Assembly (NCBI GenBank): GCA_032164295.1
Contig: JAJHTX010000006.1
Location: 1,116,001 to 1,180,000 of the forward strand
Source: Inonotus obliquus
Lineage: Eukaryota > Basidiomycota > Agaricomycetes > Hymenochaetales > Hymenochaetaceae
Length of the DNA: 64,000 nt
Direction of reading: 5' to 3'
In this document: positions 1 to 9,870 of the stretch, piece by piece
How positions within the stretch are numbered: the stretch's first letter is position 1
Layout of the letters: every line of letters starts with the position of its first letter
The notes under the pieces: model-generated
Told to the model about the DNA's origin: nothing
What the model saw: the letters and a program-made list of their open reading frames with translations, nothing else
The model's database searches: none
Made by a program: the position numbers and the translations under genes

Positions 1-505
1 CTCACCGTGCCTGCCTGACGTTGTCCAAGCCCGAAACGAGTACCGGGACGTGTGCCGGCCGGAGCGCATTTTGAATTACAGACGGTATGGTTAGCGCAGG
101 TAGCGTCTACTGGGGAAAAACAATGCACGGCGTACAGTTTTGCTGGCACGTCGGTAGACCGGTGCCTTGACATCCGCACGAAAAAGGCGCCACGAGACTC
201 TCGAGTTACGACTAATCTTAATTCAAACGATAGCAACAATAATATTCGTACGGCAAACTAACAGACACCCCTATCCTTTTGTGACGCGTAAGCCCCGATC
301 CGTGTTTTAGTATATCCTGCCTCGAACTCTTTCAACCAGATTGATTTATTGTCAGGGAATGCGGAGATCTGCGGCTTGCTGTGACACTCCGTCCCACCAA
401 GCTATCAAGCACGCTATCCCATAGTCCGCCTGCCGGCCTTAATCTAATAAACTTGCACTGCTCAATTACCTACTCTCGGTCAACCATCCAATTCCTTTAA
501 AGCCA

Positions 506-562
506 ATGGCTTCCACCATCACCGACGAGCACTCACTCACCCGCCTTCCTCAGCATGTCTGA
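506..562 (+). promoter_or_regulatory. Overlapping upstream ORF of the zinc-finger gene
   Basis: An ATG at 506 in a reasonable context (CCAATGG) opens an 18-codon reading frame whose TGA (560-562) lies just inside the main start codon region; the main ATG is at 555. If both ATGs are on the mature mRNA, ribosomes that initiate at the first would terminate a few bases after the main start, which normally lowers translation of the downstream protein. This is an inference from sequence; an intron or a transcription start between 506 and 555 would remove it. Confidence 0.45.
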
Positions 563-1288
563 CTCTCGCTATCCGCCTCACAGCCAGGTGCCTCACACCC
601 ACTACGCCTCCAACCAGGCATATCCGGCATCCAATCTCCCCGGCGGCTATCCTCAACGTCCTCCATATGCTCAGGGGCAACCTAGTTATCCACCATCGTA
701 CCCTACAAGCCAATTTCATGTTCCGCAACGGTCAATGACGCCGTCACTATCCGGACATCCGCAGCAAGCGAGTTACACACAAATGCCTTCCAGACACCGC
801 ACCCAGTCTATGATCGGAGGAACTGCGAATCCGTCAGGGAATTATATCCCGGGTCAGAACCAATCCATGTTGGGCCACCATCGTACCCAATCGAACCTAC
901 AACAGTCGCAGCTAGATTATATCGCTCCGCACCAACAGGCTCTTCCGCCTGAATATTTGTCCGGATCTCCCACACCAATCCCATCAAGTCAGACCGACTA
1001 CTACTATCAGACTGCGCAAGATTCGCAGACTTCGACGACATCGCAACGACCATTTCCTTGCGATTTGTGTGCTCTGTCGTTCAACCGTCAGCATGACCTC
1101 AAGCGCCATAGAGACACTCACTCTGGCGAAAGACCGTTCTTGTGCAATGGAGGCTGCGGGAAGACTTTTACGCGTAAAGATGCTCTGAAGCGACACCAAG
1201 TGAGTGATGCCTCGCCTTCGTCCTTCATCCAGTTCTGACGGATTGCTCTTTACAGCTGGTAAAAAACTGCGGCCGTATGGACGAATGA
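555..1288 (+). CDS. C2H2 zinc-finger transcription factor
   Basis: Two exons, 555-1199 and 1256-1288, give 225 residues. The first about 165 residues are rich in Pro, Gln, Ser and Tyr, typical of a disordered activation region. Two fingers follow at about 169-189 (CDLC then HRDTH) and 197-220. The second finger has Cys197, Cys201 and His214, and its fourth ligand is Cys220, encoded only after the GTGAGT...ACAG intron, so correct splicing completes the zinc site. Readthrough of the intron would give a false C-terminus lacking that ligand. The paired fingers resemble Crz1-like fungal factors, but the target genes cannot be read from the sequence. The nucleus is the expected location. The start was chosen as the first in-frame ATG. 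Confidence 0.85.
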
Positions 1289-2006
1289 GCATCATCCACA
1301 GCTACTCCCTGAACATTGTTACTGCGTTTGAAAACCTGGTGAACGCTAGAAACTGCTTTCGTCATGCTCTTGGTTTACCTCCTTCCATAATTCTCCTAGC
1401 ACATTGCTGTAACCGTAATTCTTCTGTAGTGTAATATCCAGCGGTCCGACCGTTTTTAGTGTTTAATTTGAGCCATTTCGCCGATGAACAGTATCAGTAG
1501 TAGAGTGCAATAATGGCAATCAGTGATCTCGTTCGGATGATTAGGGGTAGGAAGATAGGTCCAAAGATCGGGATGTTACCGATGACCGACAGACGGAGTG
1601 TCCCATGCAGACGTTGCCCTGCATGCCACATGTTGACAAGACGATGTCCAAGGCAAACAAAAACAACAGCGGCGACGTTTCATCGTATTGGCCTCAGCTG
1701 ATCGCGGGAGTCTGAGGCTTGGGCGCAGATCCGTCACGTTAAGCAAGCCCGAATGGTCCGAAGCATCACTGTTATCGATTCTCTGATTCTTCAACTTGAG
1801 AGCTCGCTCATCGCCGCTCAGCGGGCCTTTCATAAGAAATCCGCGTCCGAAGGAACCGCGTTCCGGAGCTTAGATCTGGCGAGATGATTGAACAGAACAA
1901 GATCAAGGAAGTCTATGTGTGCGCCGAGTAGAAGCAACAATACATTTTTGCCTTCTCGTACTACGTAACCGTTTCGCGCGGTGCTACGCCGCCGGAGGTG
2001 CGAGCA
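1289..2006. other. Intergenic stretch with one unassigned open exon-like segment
   Basis: No family was recognised. On the + strand about 1700-1887 is open and reads as a helical, polar segment (for example VIDSLILQLES), with an internal ATG at 1754, but I could not join it to a convincing upstream exon, so it is not called as a gene. Confidence 0.4.
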
Positions 2007-2748
2007 TCATCCTGACGGTCCATCTCCTTCCGCGAGTGACGAATGTAATCTGTATTCCAGGATCCATGCGTCACGCACCTCCATCTTCCTATAATAGTCC
2101 TGCCATCGTGTGAGTATTCGACCGGTGCAAACGTGGCGACGTTGTAGTGAGCATTTCAATTTGACTGATAAACAGGACCGATGACTTACAACCGCGAGAC
2201 CTACTTCTTTAAAGCCGTGTCTCTCGTAGAACCGTTTAGCGTCTTCGCTCTCTATCCAAACATGGAGGTACACGCATGATATTTTTGGTTCCTCGCTTGT
2301 CCGTGCGGCATCGAGAATATGTTGTAGTGCCTTGGAACCTATTTGTCGATGGCGGTAAGGCTGTGGCGTAGGAGAGAGTCAGTCTCAACTTGCATTCCCT
2401 TCACAAGGCTCGAGATCTTACGGCCAGGATTCCCATCGTCATAACATAAAGTTTCGTCTCGCCTTCTACCTCTTCCAACCGACAACAAACTGTTCCGACA
2501 GGTATATCGTTGACATATACTGTGGGAGTCGTCGGCACCATCTCGGAGAACAAATGAAGTGGGAATCACGCACTAAGTTTACAATAGTTTTCAAGCTCAG
2601 GCTGGACGATCTGCTTGTAGAATTTCTCGCTATATTTGACCGGGAATAGCGTGGAATTGAGTACTCTAACTGTTCCAATACTGTTGGGTGTAACAGGAGA
2701 AAAGGCAACGCGAAATTGGGGACGGTCTTCACGTTGGGTTTCTGTCAT
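2007..2748 (-). CDS. NAA50: N-alpha-acetyltransferase Naa50 (GNAT family)
   Basis: Four exons (2748-2574, 2519-2422, 2360-2190, 2099-2007) encode 178 residues, close to animal Naa50 (about 170). The order of family landmarks is complete: FPVKYSEKFYK near the N-terminus, YVNDIPVGTVCCRLE, LYVMTMGIL, the acetyl-CoA loop RHRQIGS (about 94-100), YLHVW (122-126), FYERHGF (about 135-141) and the C-terminal DYYRKMEVRDAWILE. Naa50 acetylates N-terminal methionines and in other eukaryotes associates with the NatA complex on ribosomes. The start at 2748 was preferred over an in-frame ATG at 2829 because homology begins soon after it; the longer version would add a basic 27-residue leader. All introns are GT-AG. 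Confidence 0.9.
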
Positions 2749-4980
2749 GGTTGTTGGTTTAGGGTCTATTGAGACGCGTCGAGAGCGTTCCCGCCCTTTG
2801 CCTGCTGTCTGCAAAGTCAAGGGCGGCAAGGGACGAAGGATAAAGAAAGAGGCGTACGCGTCGCGTAACTGGCGCTACAGACATATCGCGTGACTTGTGA
2901 CAAGCAGTCTGTCCAGCTTTCTTTCCTTTCGGAGCGTGGATACTCTGTAGTATTCACCCTTCGAACGCATACGGTTCATCATTCGTAGCAGGTGCGTAAA
3001 TTCCAACGTGTATGGCTTCGAATTGGACAAATCAAGGTCAAAGGAGGAAGGAAAGATGTCACTTGGTGGTGTGACTGTCACGAGGAAACCTTCACGGAGC
3101 CAAGCTACTTCCCTCCAATCGTCCCCCCCCCCTCCAACTACCATCGGCAAAAGGACTCGGATTTTAGGCGCACCGCTCCGTTAGTCGATTCCTTTCTTCT
3201 ACCTATTAACTGTAATAAAACCTCTTCTCAGCATAATTGCTGTGACCCAGATCGGAACCTAATGGGCCGCCTGAGAAGATCGGGTCCAGCGTGGTCGAAA
3301 TGCCCGGCGGTCTGTTGGGTATTCCCAAACGGCGTTGTGCCCGTTTGCTTCGCAGTATGGACGAGTCACATCTCATTACCTCTCCACTGGCCAAGATCAT
3401 CTATCTGGATACGACTGGTGTATCTCCAATCCTGCGTACATACCGGCCGCAAACTTCAATTTCCTAAGTACGTCGGAGCCATGGTGCGGAAGAGTAATCG
3501 CAAGCGTCACGGTCAGCCGATACCTCTGAATGTAATTTGAATGCCACTCGTGGCATGGAATAGACTGAGCGCAACAGGTCCCACTATAGGTCCAGGTCCA
3601 CGGCTCGTACAAGTGGGCGTTCGACCCTGCAATACCAAATCATTAGCTTGGCCGTTTCAGCCCAAACTCATCCAAGGCTGGTTCCGAGTCGGCCCAGGTG
3701 AACAGCTGCTGAAGGAGGAAGAAACCATTAGACTCCTAACGCCACAATCAAGATCGTTTCGGTGACCACGACCAAACATCCGAGATCTCATATGATAAAC
3801 CAGCCAGTTCAGCAGTCGATCCTTGAAATAGCATGCGCAGTATCAAATGTGGCTCATCATTTCGCCCGCCGCGAGGCTTTTCTATTCACCATTCGCGGAG
3901 TTTGGCGCTCCGAAGAGAAGCAAGAAGCAATATTCACGAGAAGAAACAGGATAGGAGAAAATTTAAGCCTGAAATCGAAGAGGAACCTGTGCAAATTCGT
4001 CAACTGCGTTGAAACCGTAAAACGATCGCGAGTTGATGGGATGAACGAATTGTTCAGGGTCTGATGATGGCCTTTCTTTTTCCTTCGTTTTTCAGGTTTG
4101 CGCTGATTGGAAAAAAAAGGAACACAGCCCTATTGTGCCTCGAAAGGGTCTTGGTCTCCCCGCCACATCTCCTCGCTCCCCTCAAGAACCTGAACGGAAG
4201 CAAAATAATATTCTTCCTTTCAGTGTTGTTATTTTTAGTTACCGGAGATCACGGGACCGGAACACGTCTTTCGCTTCGGAATCAATTCTCACGCTTCCCA
4301 TCAACCCTGCATCGAATTGTGGTCCACTTCGAAGTCCAGTGCTACAGGCACTGTCTAGTATCTACCGTGAAGAACGCGGCCCTGTTGACTGAGCCGCTTG
4401 GTAGGATGAACGAAATGGGATGAGATGTCAGTCTGGTGAACATGTTATACACCGAGTGACGGCTAGGTAGAGCTTGGCGAGCGCTTGAACGGGTTACACG
4501 CTGAATACTTTTAACTCCTAGGCCTCTTTGATCTTTCGCAGTTTGGTATGTCCCACCAATAATTCGTTTCTTAACCGCGAGTTCTTCTTACTCCGTTATC
4601 GGGACCATCTCGAAGTATATTTCAGATATACTCCTAGCCGATCAATGTGTTTTCGGTGAGCAAGGTTTAAAATGGAAAAAAGCGAAAACTAAAACAAATT
4701 AAAAGGTCCTTTGATCATGATGCCGGTCGCCTGTAATATTATTACTTCATAATAACGAAACAACAAAGCTTCTTCTTCTTCTTCTCGAACTCGTGTAGTT
4801 TATGTTTTTCCTTGAACTCTGAGTCTTCTCTTCTTCTCTTCCGTGGATTGTCCATTGATTCGCTGTCCCTGATAACGAGTTGGGAAATCCCATTGGGTTA
4901 CCCCCGTGTGAGGCGTTGTATTAGCTCAGCGTCCACAAATTTCGGGAGTTGCGGAGCTTGGGAAGAAGGAAGAAGGAACG
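2749..4980. other. No recognised gene
   Basis: Several open frames up to 182 codons occur on the + strand (for example 2992-3540 and 3762-4064), but none shows a known motif, a believable splice pattern or a sensible composition. A C-homopolymer interrupts 3125-3134. I see no RNA gene. Confidence 0.5.
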
Positions 4981-4987
4981 GATGCAG

Positions 4988-5057
4988 GTAAGTTTCAACT
5001 TTTTTAATAAGTCAATGGATAGGTAAGTTTCAACTTTTTTAATAAGTCAATGGATAG
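4988..5057 (+). repeat. Perfect 35-bp tandem duplication with intron-like ends
   Basis: Two identical, directly adjacent 35-bp units lie at 4988-5022 and 5023-5057. Each starts with GTAAGT and ends with GATAG, and contains a T-run and TTAATAA, so each unit by itself looks like a minimal GT-AG intron. The upstream flank ends in ATGCAG and the downstream flank begins again with GTAAGTAG. No protein-coding exons were found on either side. Confidence 0.9.
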
Positions 5058-5993
5058 GTAAGTAGTAGACTTCAACAACGACCGGTTGGGTGTTTAGAGA
5101 TGTGACCGTCGAGCCGTTCAGTCGCTCAGTCGTTCAGTCGATGAGCCGTTCAACTGTTCAGCCGCTGACTCATACACTCATTCATTCGTTCGCTCCATGT
5201 GTTTAGTCGTTCTGATGGAGATGAAGATGAGATGGAGATGAGATGGTCCGGGAGAATGTACATACCAAGGTTCTACGATGATACCTCCGTTTGTACAAGC
5301 CAAAGGACAAGAAGGTGAGCAAAGAAAATGGAACCAAACGCGATTCAACATGAAACGAGGCGATGCACGATCGAGCCGCTTGAAGAGGACACGAGGCCAC
5401 GAGGTCACTGGGCCATCATCATCATCATATTGACGTGCCTTAGCGTTACCTCCTTCCACAGTCTTCTGACCTGAGCTTACAGAGGGGCCTCAAGTTGTAA
5501 TATGGCGTGTGGTCCAAGTCTAGGGTCTGGGCTTTCATCGAACCCTGCGAGATGTCGCACTTGAAGTACCTGTCATACCTGGGCCTTCACGGTGGCCGTG
5601 GCCGCGGTATTACCTATTACCTATAATCTATTATCGGAATGGCCACTAGATCATACACCGTGGTTCGTCAGTTACCCGTTCACCATTCAATTCACTTTTC
5701 ATAATCTACTAACTTGTAGTCTCTGTTGACTTGTAGACTACTAGCAAATTTAAATATACCAGATGTAGGTGTAGGTGACAATTTATATCCGAGTCCCGAA
5801 TTCAAGTCATCCAGGTCAACCAAGTCTATTATTCCATTCCGAACTCCGAGTTTGAAATCGAAGAACCTAGGCCGGTACGTACACTATACATACATATACA
5901 TCCCTTCCCTAGATCCTTCCTTAAAGTTGCCTCTCTTCCCATTCAATATACGATATACGATATACGATATTCTTCCTGCATTCAACATTCACT

Positions 5994-6036
5994 CGGTCCT
6001 AGTCCTGGTCCTGGTCCTGGTCCTGGTCCTGGTCTT
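5994..6036 (+). repeat. Hexanucleotide minisatellite (TCCTGG)n
   Basis: About six consecutive copies of a six-base unit, with the first and last units degenerate (CCTAGT, CTTAGT). It encodes an LV repeat in one frame, which explains the apparent 107-codon ORF here. Confidence 0.9.
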
Positions 6037-6546
6037 AGTATTTGATTAATACTTCAAGCTGATACACTCAATCAGTCTCCTACTTTTCGACTCCGACTCC
6101 GACTCCGACCAGTGATACAATCGGCCTTAAGACCACTGGACCACTTAGGAGCTACGAACTAAGAGCACCTAAGCACCTGCCAGTGAGCATTTGATGTATT
6201 TGATGTATATACGCCGCGGACAACTCAAGGGTCAAACTTCACCTTGTACAACTCCGAGTCGCCGAGGCCGAGGATTAATGGGATGCCAAATTCCAGAGTT
6301 GAGGTAGATCTGGTCGATGGGAACGGGATACTTCCGACGTCGATTTCGATTTCCATCCCACCATCTACATCTTCTCCTTAACCATCTACTTCTTCTCCTC
6401 AACCATCTACATCTCCTCCTCAACCATTCAACCACTCACCCACTCACCCATCTAACCATCTTCTAGGTCCATCAACACATCCCGCTCTATCATCTCCCAT
6501 CTCCCATCTCCCATCTACCATCTCCTAGTATTCGAAAAAAAAGAGG

Positions 6547-6547
<1 letters not shown>

Positions 6548-6589
<42 letters not shown>

Positions 6590-6596
6590 TCAGGAA
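6548..6596 (+). repeat. Heptanucleotide repeat (GAGTCAG)n
   Basis: Five perfect copies of a seven-base unit followed by imperfect ones. The same unit recurs as a shorter array at about 13800-13828, in the second gene desert. Confidence 0.85.
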
Positions 6597-6885
6597 TCAA
6601 AAAAGTCTTGTCTTGAAGAGTCTTGTCTTGTCTTGGACTTGGACTTGCAAGTTTAGAGAGTTATTCACGAGAGCACGGGAGTGACTTTCAAAATGCCTTT
6701 TGTCTTTTGTCTTCTGTCTTCTGTCTTTATTCGTTACCAGTCAATCAGCTAATCAAGCTTCCTGTACTGTACAAAAAACTCCAAGTATGTACTAAATATG
6801 TACCGACGATTCGAATCTGCAGAATATATATAGCAAATGCTAGAGGAGGCAGGGAAGTAGGGAAGTAGGAAGTAGAAATGTGGAA

Positions 6886-6966
6886 TGCGGTTTGTGGAAT
6901 GTGTGGTTTGTGTGGTGTGGTTTGTGGTTTGTGTGGTTTGTGTGGTGTGGTTTGTGGTTTGCGGTT
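6886..6966 (+). repeat. TTTGTGTGG-type minisatellite
   Basis: Alternating TGTGG and TTTG words in an irregular 9-15 bp periodicity, bounded by purine-rich sequence. Confidence 0.8.
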
Positions 6967-7603
6967 TATGAAAGCATGTTTCGCTGCGGTTGCGAAGAAA
7001 GCAAAACAGAAGGAAAGAGAGGGAGAGAGGGAGAGAAACGTTAAATCGTAAACGAGTGAGATGATAGATACGGAGATCGCGATAGAAATAGAGGATAGAA
7101 GGATAGAGGTAGGAGAAGAAACGAGGCAGGGAGGGTGGGATGAAGGGAAGTGTCCGAACGAACAACAACAACAAAGAAAGACGAAAGAATGCAGAAGAGT
7201 AAACGAAATGACGAAAAAAGAAATTTACAGAATGATTGACAGAGACAACTTGACAACACACGTCATGACGGGCTAAGGGGAAAAAGAATAAATGATATAG
7301 ATACAGATCACCTTTTGTCTGTTTTTTTTTCGATACTTCCAATTGCGATTGAGATGGAGAATTGAGAATTGAGGTTGGAGTTGCAGAACAGATTTTTCCT
7401 CGTCTTGTCTTGACTTTTCGTCAATAATAAGCCACCAGGGGTACGCGGTACGCAGTACATCTGCAACAGAATAAAAGAGCCAGTCAGCGCCTTAACTCCG
7501 CAACGAATCAAGAAGAGAAGAGAAAGAAGAGGGTACTCACCGTCAGACTGACGAAGCAAATAATTAAATAGATCTGAACGTCAAAACAAGTCTCTCGACG
7601 TCC

Positions 7604-9229
7604 TCATTCCGCCCGGGCCTGCCCAATGCCCAAGTTCGACCCCAACACAAGTCGCGCCGTCAACAACCCCGCCTTCTTCGGAGTTTTCGACGGCGATCGT
7701 TTCGACCTCGTCGCAGTAGGTGATGGTGGTGGTTTCGGCAAACTCCTAAGCGTACCAGACGAAGTATCAATTCTCCCCGGCGTCGTTTTCAGGGGTGACG
7801 GTACCCCTTGTCGCCTCGATTCAAATTTCCTCTGCGGTGAACGCGGGTACTGACGATCGAGAACTTGAAGATAAACATCATCAAATGCCCGAAAGATACA
7901 TCCACGTTCGTCATACTCCGCTCGCATAGCCCATACGCAATGCCAGCGACTCTCTTCTACGAACTTAAACGCAACTGCAACATGAGTCTGAGTCCAGCTT
8001 TGTTCCCATTCTCGACGTTCATAAGCTTTATCCGCAAGTCGGATATGCGCACAATCGGCAATCGTTCGATCGACGACGTGTCTCCCGGGTACTTCAAGCA
8101 TACGCAACAAAACTTCATCCATTTCAAGTACGCAAGAACGCGAAGGAGAGGGAGAGGTAGTGGTCGAGGGAGAGGGCGAGGTCGAATTAGACTCGGGTTT
8201 GGTTGCCGAGCTATTCCGAGGATCATAACCGTCAACGAGGATCTGGTACGTCGTTCCATCCGCGAAGTAAAGAGTGACAGTCGGGTGGTCGCCAGATCGA
8301 CGTATATGAGTGAGGACTTTACCGACGAGTACCTTGGGGTCCATGCCGAGGGTCGGGACCGGCTGTGGTGAAGACCGGGCTCGTGGTCTGAGCTTTTTGG
8401 GGGTATCGCTTGACGACGAACTCGTGCTCGCTACAGCCGAAGAACCAGTACTCGTCGACGCACCCGATGCAACAGAGGCGGTCTCTGCAGCCTCTTTGGT
8501 GGTGGCTTGAGCTGTGTTGGTAGCTTTCTCGACGCCATGGGACAAATCATCAATCGACTCGGTAGAGGTGATACTCGTTCCCGCGTTGGACGACGTTCTC
8601 GAACTAGATGATGCAGTCGAAACATCATCAGCCGCTAGTTTTTCTCCTTGAGGATCCAGAGGCGTAGAAAGTATCGCGACGTCTTCATTCTGCGCCTCTT
8701 CGATGGTTGCAATACCAGCACTGGATGGCTGGTTCTGCGTATCTTTCTCCTTGGAACCTGATTTAAGTTGTGGCTCCAAGATGAATGAGATAGATTTCGG
8801 GCTTGAAGGATTTGAAGATGGTCTGTTCACAAGTGTCAAGTCGGTTTCCTCCTTCCCGCAAGTCATAACCGCAATGGATACACGGCGAGGTCTCGTAGAC
8901 CTCTTCGTCTCATCCTTTACTTGGACATCCGATGGATCAGATGAGGTCCCTGAAGCATCAACAACGCGTCCATCTACTCGCTCAGACGCGTCATCCTCGC
9001 GTCGAACATCATCAACACCAATAATCCAGCCACTGGGCGACCTCGCAGCAGAAGGATTCCTCTTTCGGGCGGGACCAATCGAAGGTCTCCTGTTCCATTG
9101 AAGAGGCGACACGGGAAGAGGAACATCCTGAGGTTGAAGTCTCTCTACGGGAGGCGGCGTCTTTGGTGGTGATGGTGCATCTTTGACGACTGTAAACCAG
9201 CCGTCCGCGTCGATAGTGAGCGGGGGCAT
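7604..9229 (-). CDS. Conserved-looking hypothetical protein, 541 aa
   Basis: Intronless frame. The ATG at 9229 (MPPLTIDADGWF) is chosen over an upstream in-frame ATG at 9325, whose leader is weakly protein-like. Residues 1 to about 300 are low-complexity, rich in Ser, Thr, Pro and Glu. A folded-looking block follows at about 300-440, with alternating hydrophobic strands (VLVGKVLTHIRR, VTLYFADGTTYQILVDGY, FKFVEESRWHCVWAMRAEYD, GCIFRAFDDVYLQVLDRQ) interrupted by a Ser/Pro insert. The C-terminus is basic (RSKRSPSKTPKKAG), which could be a nuclear signal. I do not recognise the family and assign no function. Confidence 0.75.
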   Translation of the reverse strand: MPPLTIDADGWFTVVKDAPSPPKTPPPVERLQPQDVPLPVSPLQWNRRPSIGPARKRNPSAARSPSGWIIGVDDVRREDDASERVDGRVVDASGTSSDPSDVQVKDETKRSTRPRRVSIAVMTCGKEETDLTLVNRPSSNPSSPKSISFILEPQLKSGSKEKDTQNQPSSAGIATIEEAQNEDVAILSTPLDPQGEKLAADDVSTASSSSRTSSNAGTSITSTESIDDLSHGVEKATNTAQATTKEAAETASVASGASTSTGSSAVASTSSSSSDTPKKLRPRARSSPQPVPTLGMDPKVLVGKVLTHIRRSGDHPTVTLYFADGTTYQILVDGYDPRNSSATKPESNSTSPSPSTTTSPSPSRSCVLEMDEVLLRMLEVPGRHVVDRTIADCAHIRLADKAYERREWEQSWTQTHVAVAFKFVEESRWHCVWAMRAEYDERGCIFRAFDDVYLQVLDRQYPRSPQRKFESRRQGVPSPLKTTPGRIDTSSGTLRSLPKPPPSPTATRSKRSPSKTPKKAGLLTARLVLGSNLGIGQARAE

Positions 9230-9870
9230 GGGGGGAGGTAGTGAGGAAAGGAGAAGAAGCGTCGCGTGGTCTGACCTACTACAAGCGGAGGCAGAATCCT
9301 GGCTCGTGTGGCTGTACGTAAACATTCTCTTCCGTTTGCCGATCCAGGCTTTTCCCTATTTAGGAAATAAACGTGCTCTTGTATATTAGACACGTGACTC
9401 TCTTAATTTTCTTGGGCTTCCTCAATATCACCCATGTGCAAAAAGTGCAAAAAAAGTATGCTTAAAACAATTCATTGGAAGTCGTCCAGCGGATTATATT
9501 ACAACAGAAAAGCGCACACAATGATTGGTATATTAGCTACTTGGTAACATATCCACTTTATTTGGATGAATGCTTTAGTGTCCATTTCACCAGCGTACAT
9601 GCGAGGAGTAATTATGCGTGTAGGTGTTTCCATTTCTTTATTTCAAGAGTTTCAGCCGGTAGCCGGCAGTTCGAGGCGTCGAATAGTGCCCTCGCAACGT
9701 CGTCGGACATAGTTGGCCGGAATAGCGGGCGTAGAACGAGTTGCGAATACATTCATGCTCTGCGACGTCTTTGGCATTGGCATCATTCTTAACTGTCGGT
9801 TCGCGGTGGGGAGTCGGTCGCTGGTGACCCCTCGGCCGGATCGTGTCGTCTTGAGCTTGGTCGAGACATC
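9230..9870. other. Intergenic, nothing recognised
   Basis: This lies between the 3' end of the MAPKK gene and the start of the 541-aa gene. Small open frames such as 9475-9792 show no motif. Confidence 0.5.

Larger units (their letters stand above)
5058..7603. other. Repeat-rich gene desert
   Basis: No coding signal was found. The stretch is made of short direct repeats, pyrimidine/purine tracts and degenerate minisatellites (TTCAGTCG-like words 5110-5170, CATCAT 5417-5430, CTCCGA 6091-6108, CCATCTACAT-like words 6360-6430, TCCCATC 6488-6530, TCTTG words 6604-6640). A minus-strand donor/acceptor pair (GTGAGT at about 7541, GCAG at about 7460) may be a 3'-UTR intron of the gene ending at 7604. 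Confidence 0.6.

Noticed and set aside
2992..3540. 182-codon plus-strand ORF
   Set aside because: No family match; crosses a C-homopolymer and has random-like composition with many Cys, Trp and Arg.
5726..6049. 107-codon plus-strand ORF ending in an LV repeat
   Set aside because: The end is the translated hexanucleotide repeat; no protein-like features elsewhere.
6548..6596. CRISPR-like regular repeat
   Set aside because: Seven-base direct repeats without unique spacers in a fungal genome; it is a minisatellite.
6749..7342. 197-codon minus-strand ORF rich in Phe, Leu and Thr
   Set aside because: Produced by simple repeats (TQTTNHT) and purine/pyrimidine tracts; no start context, splice sites or family motif.
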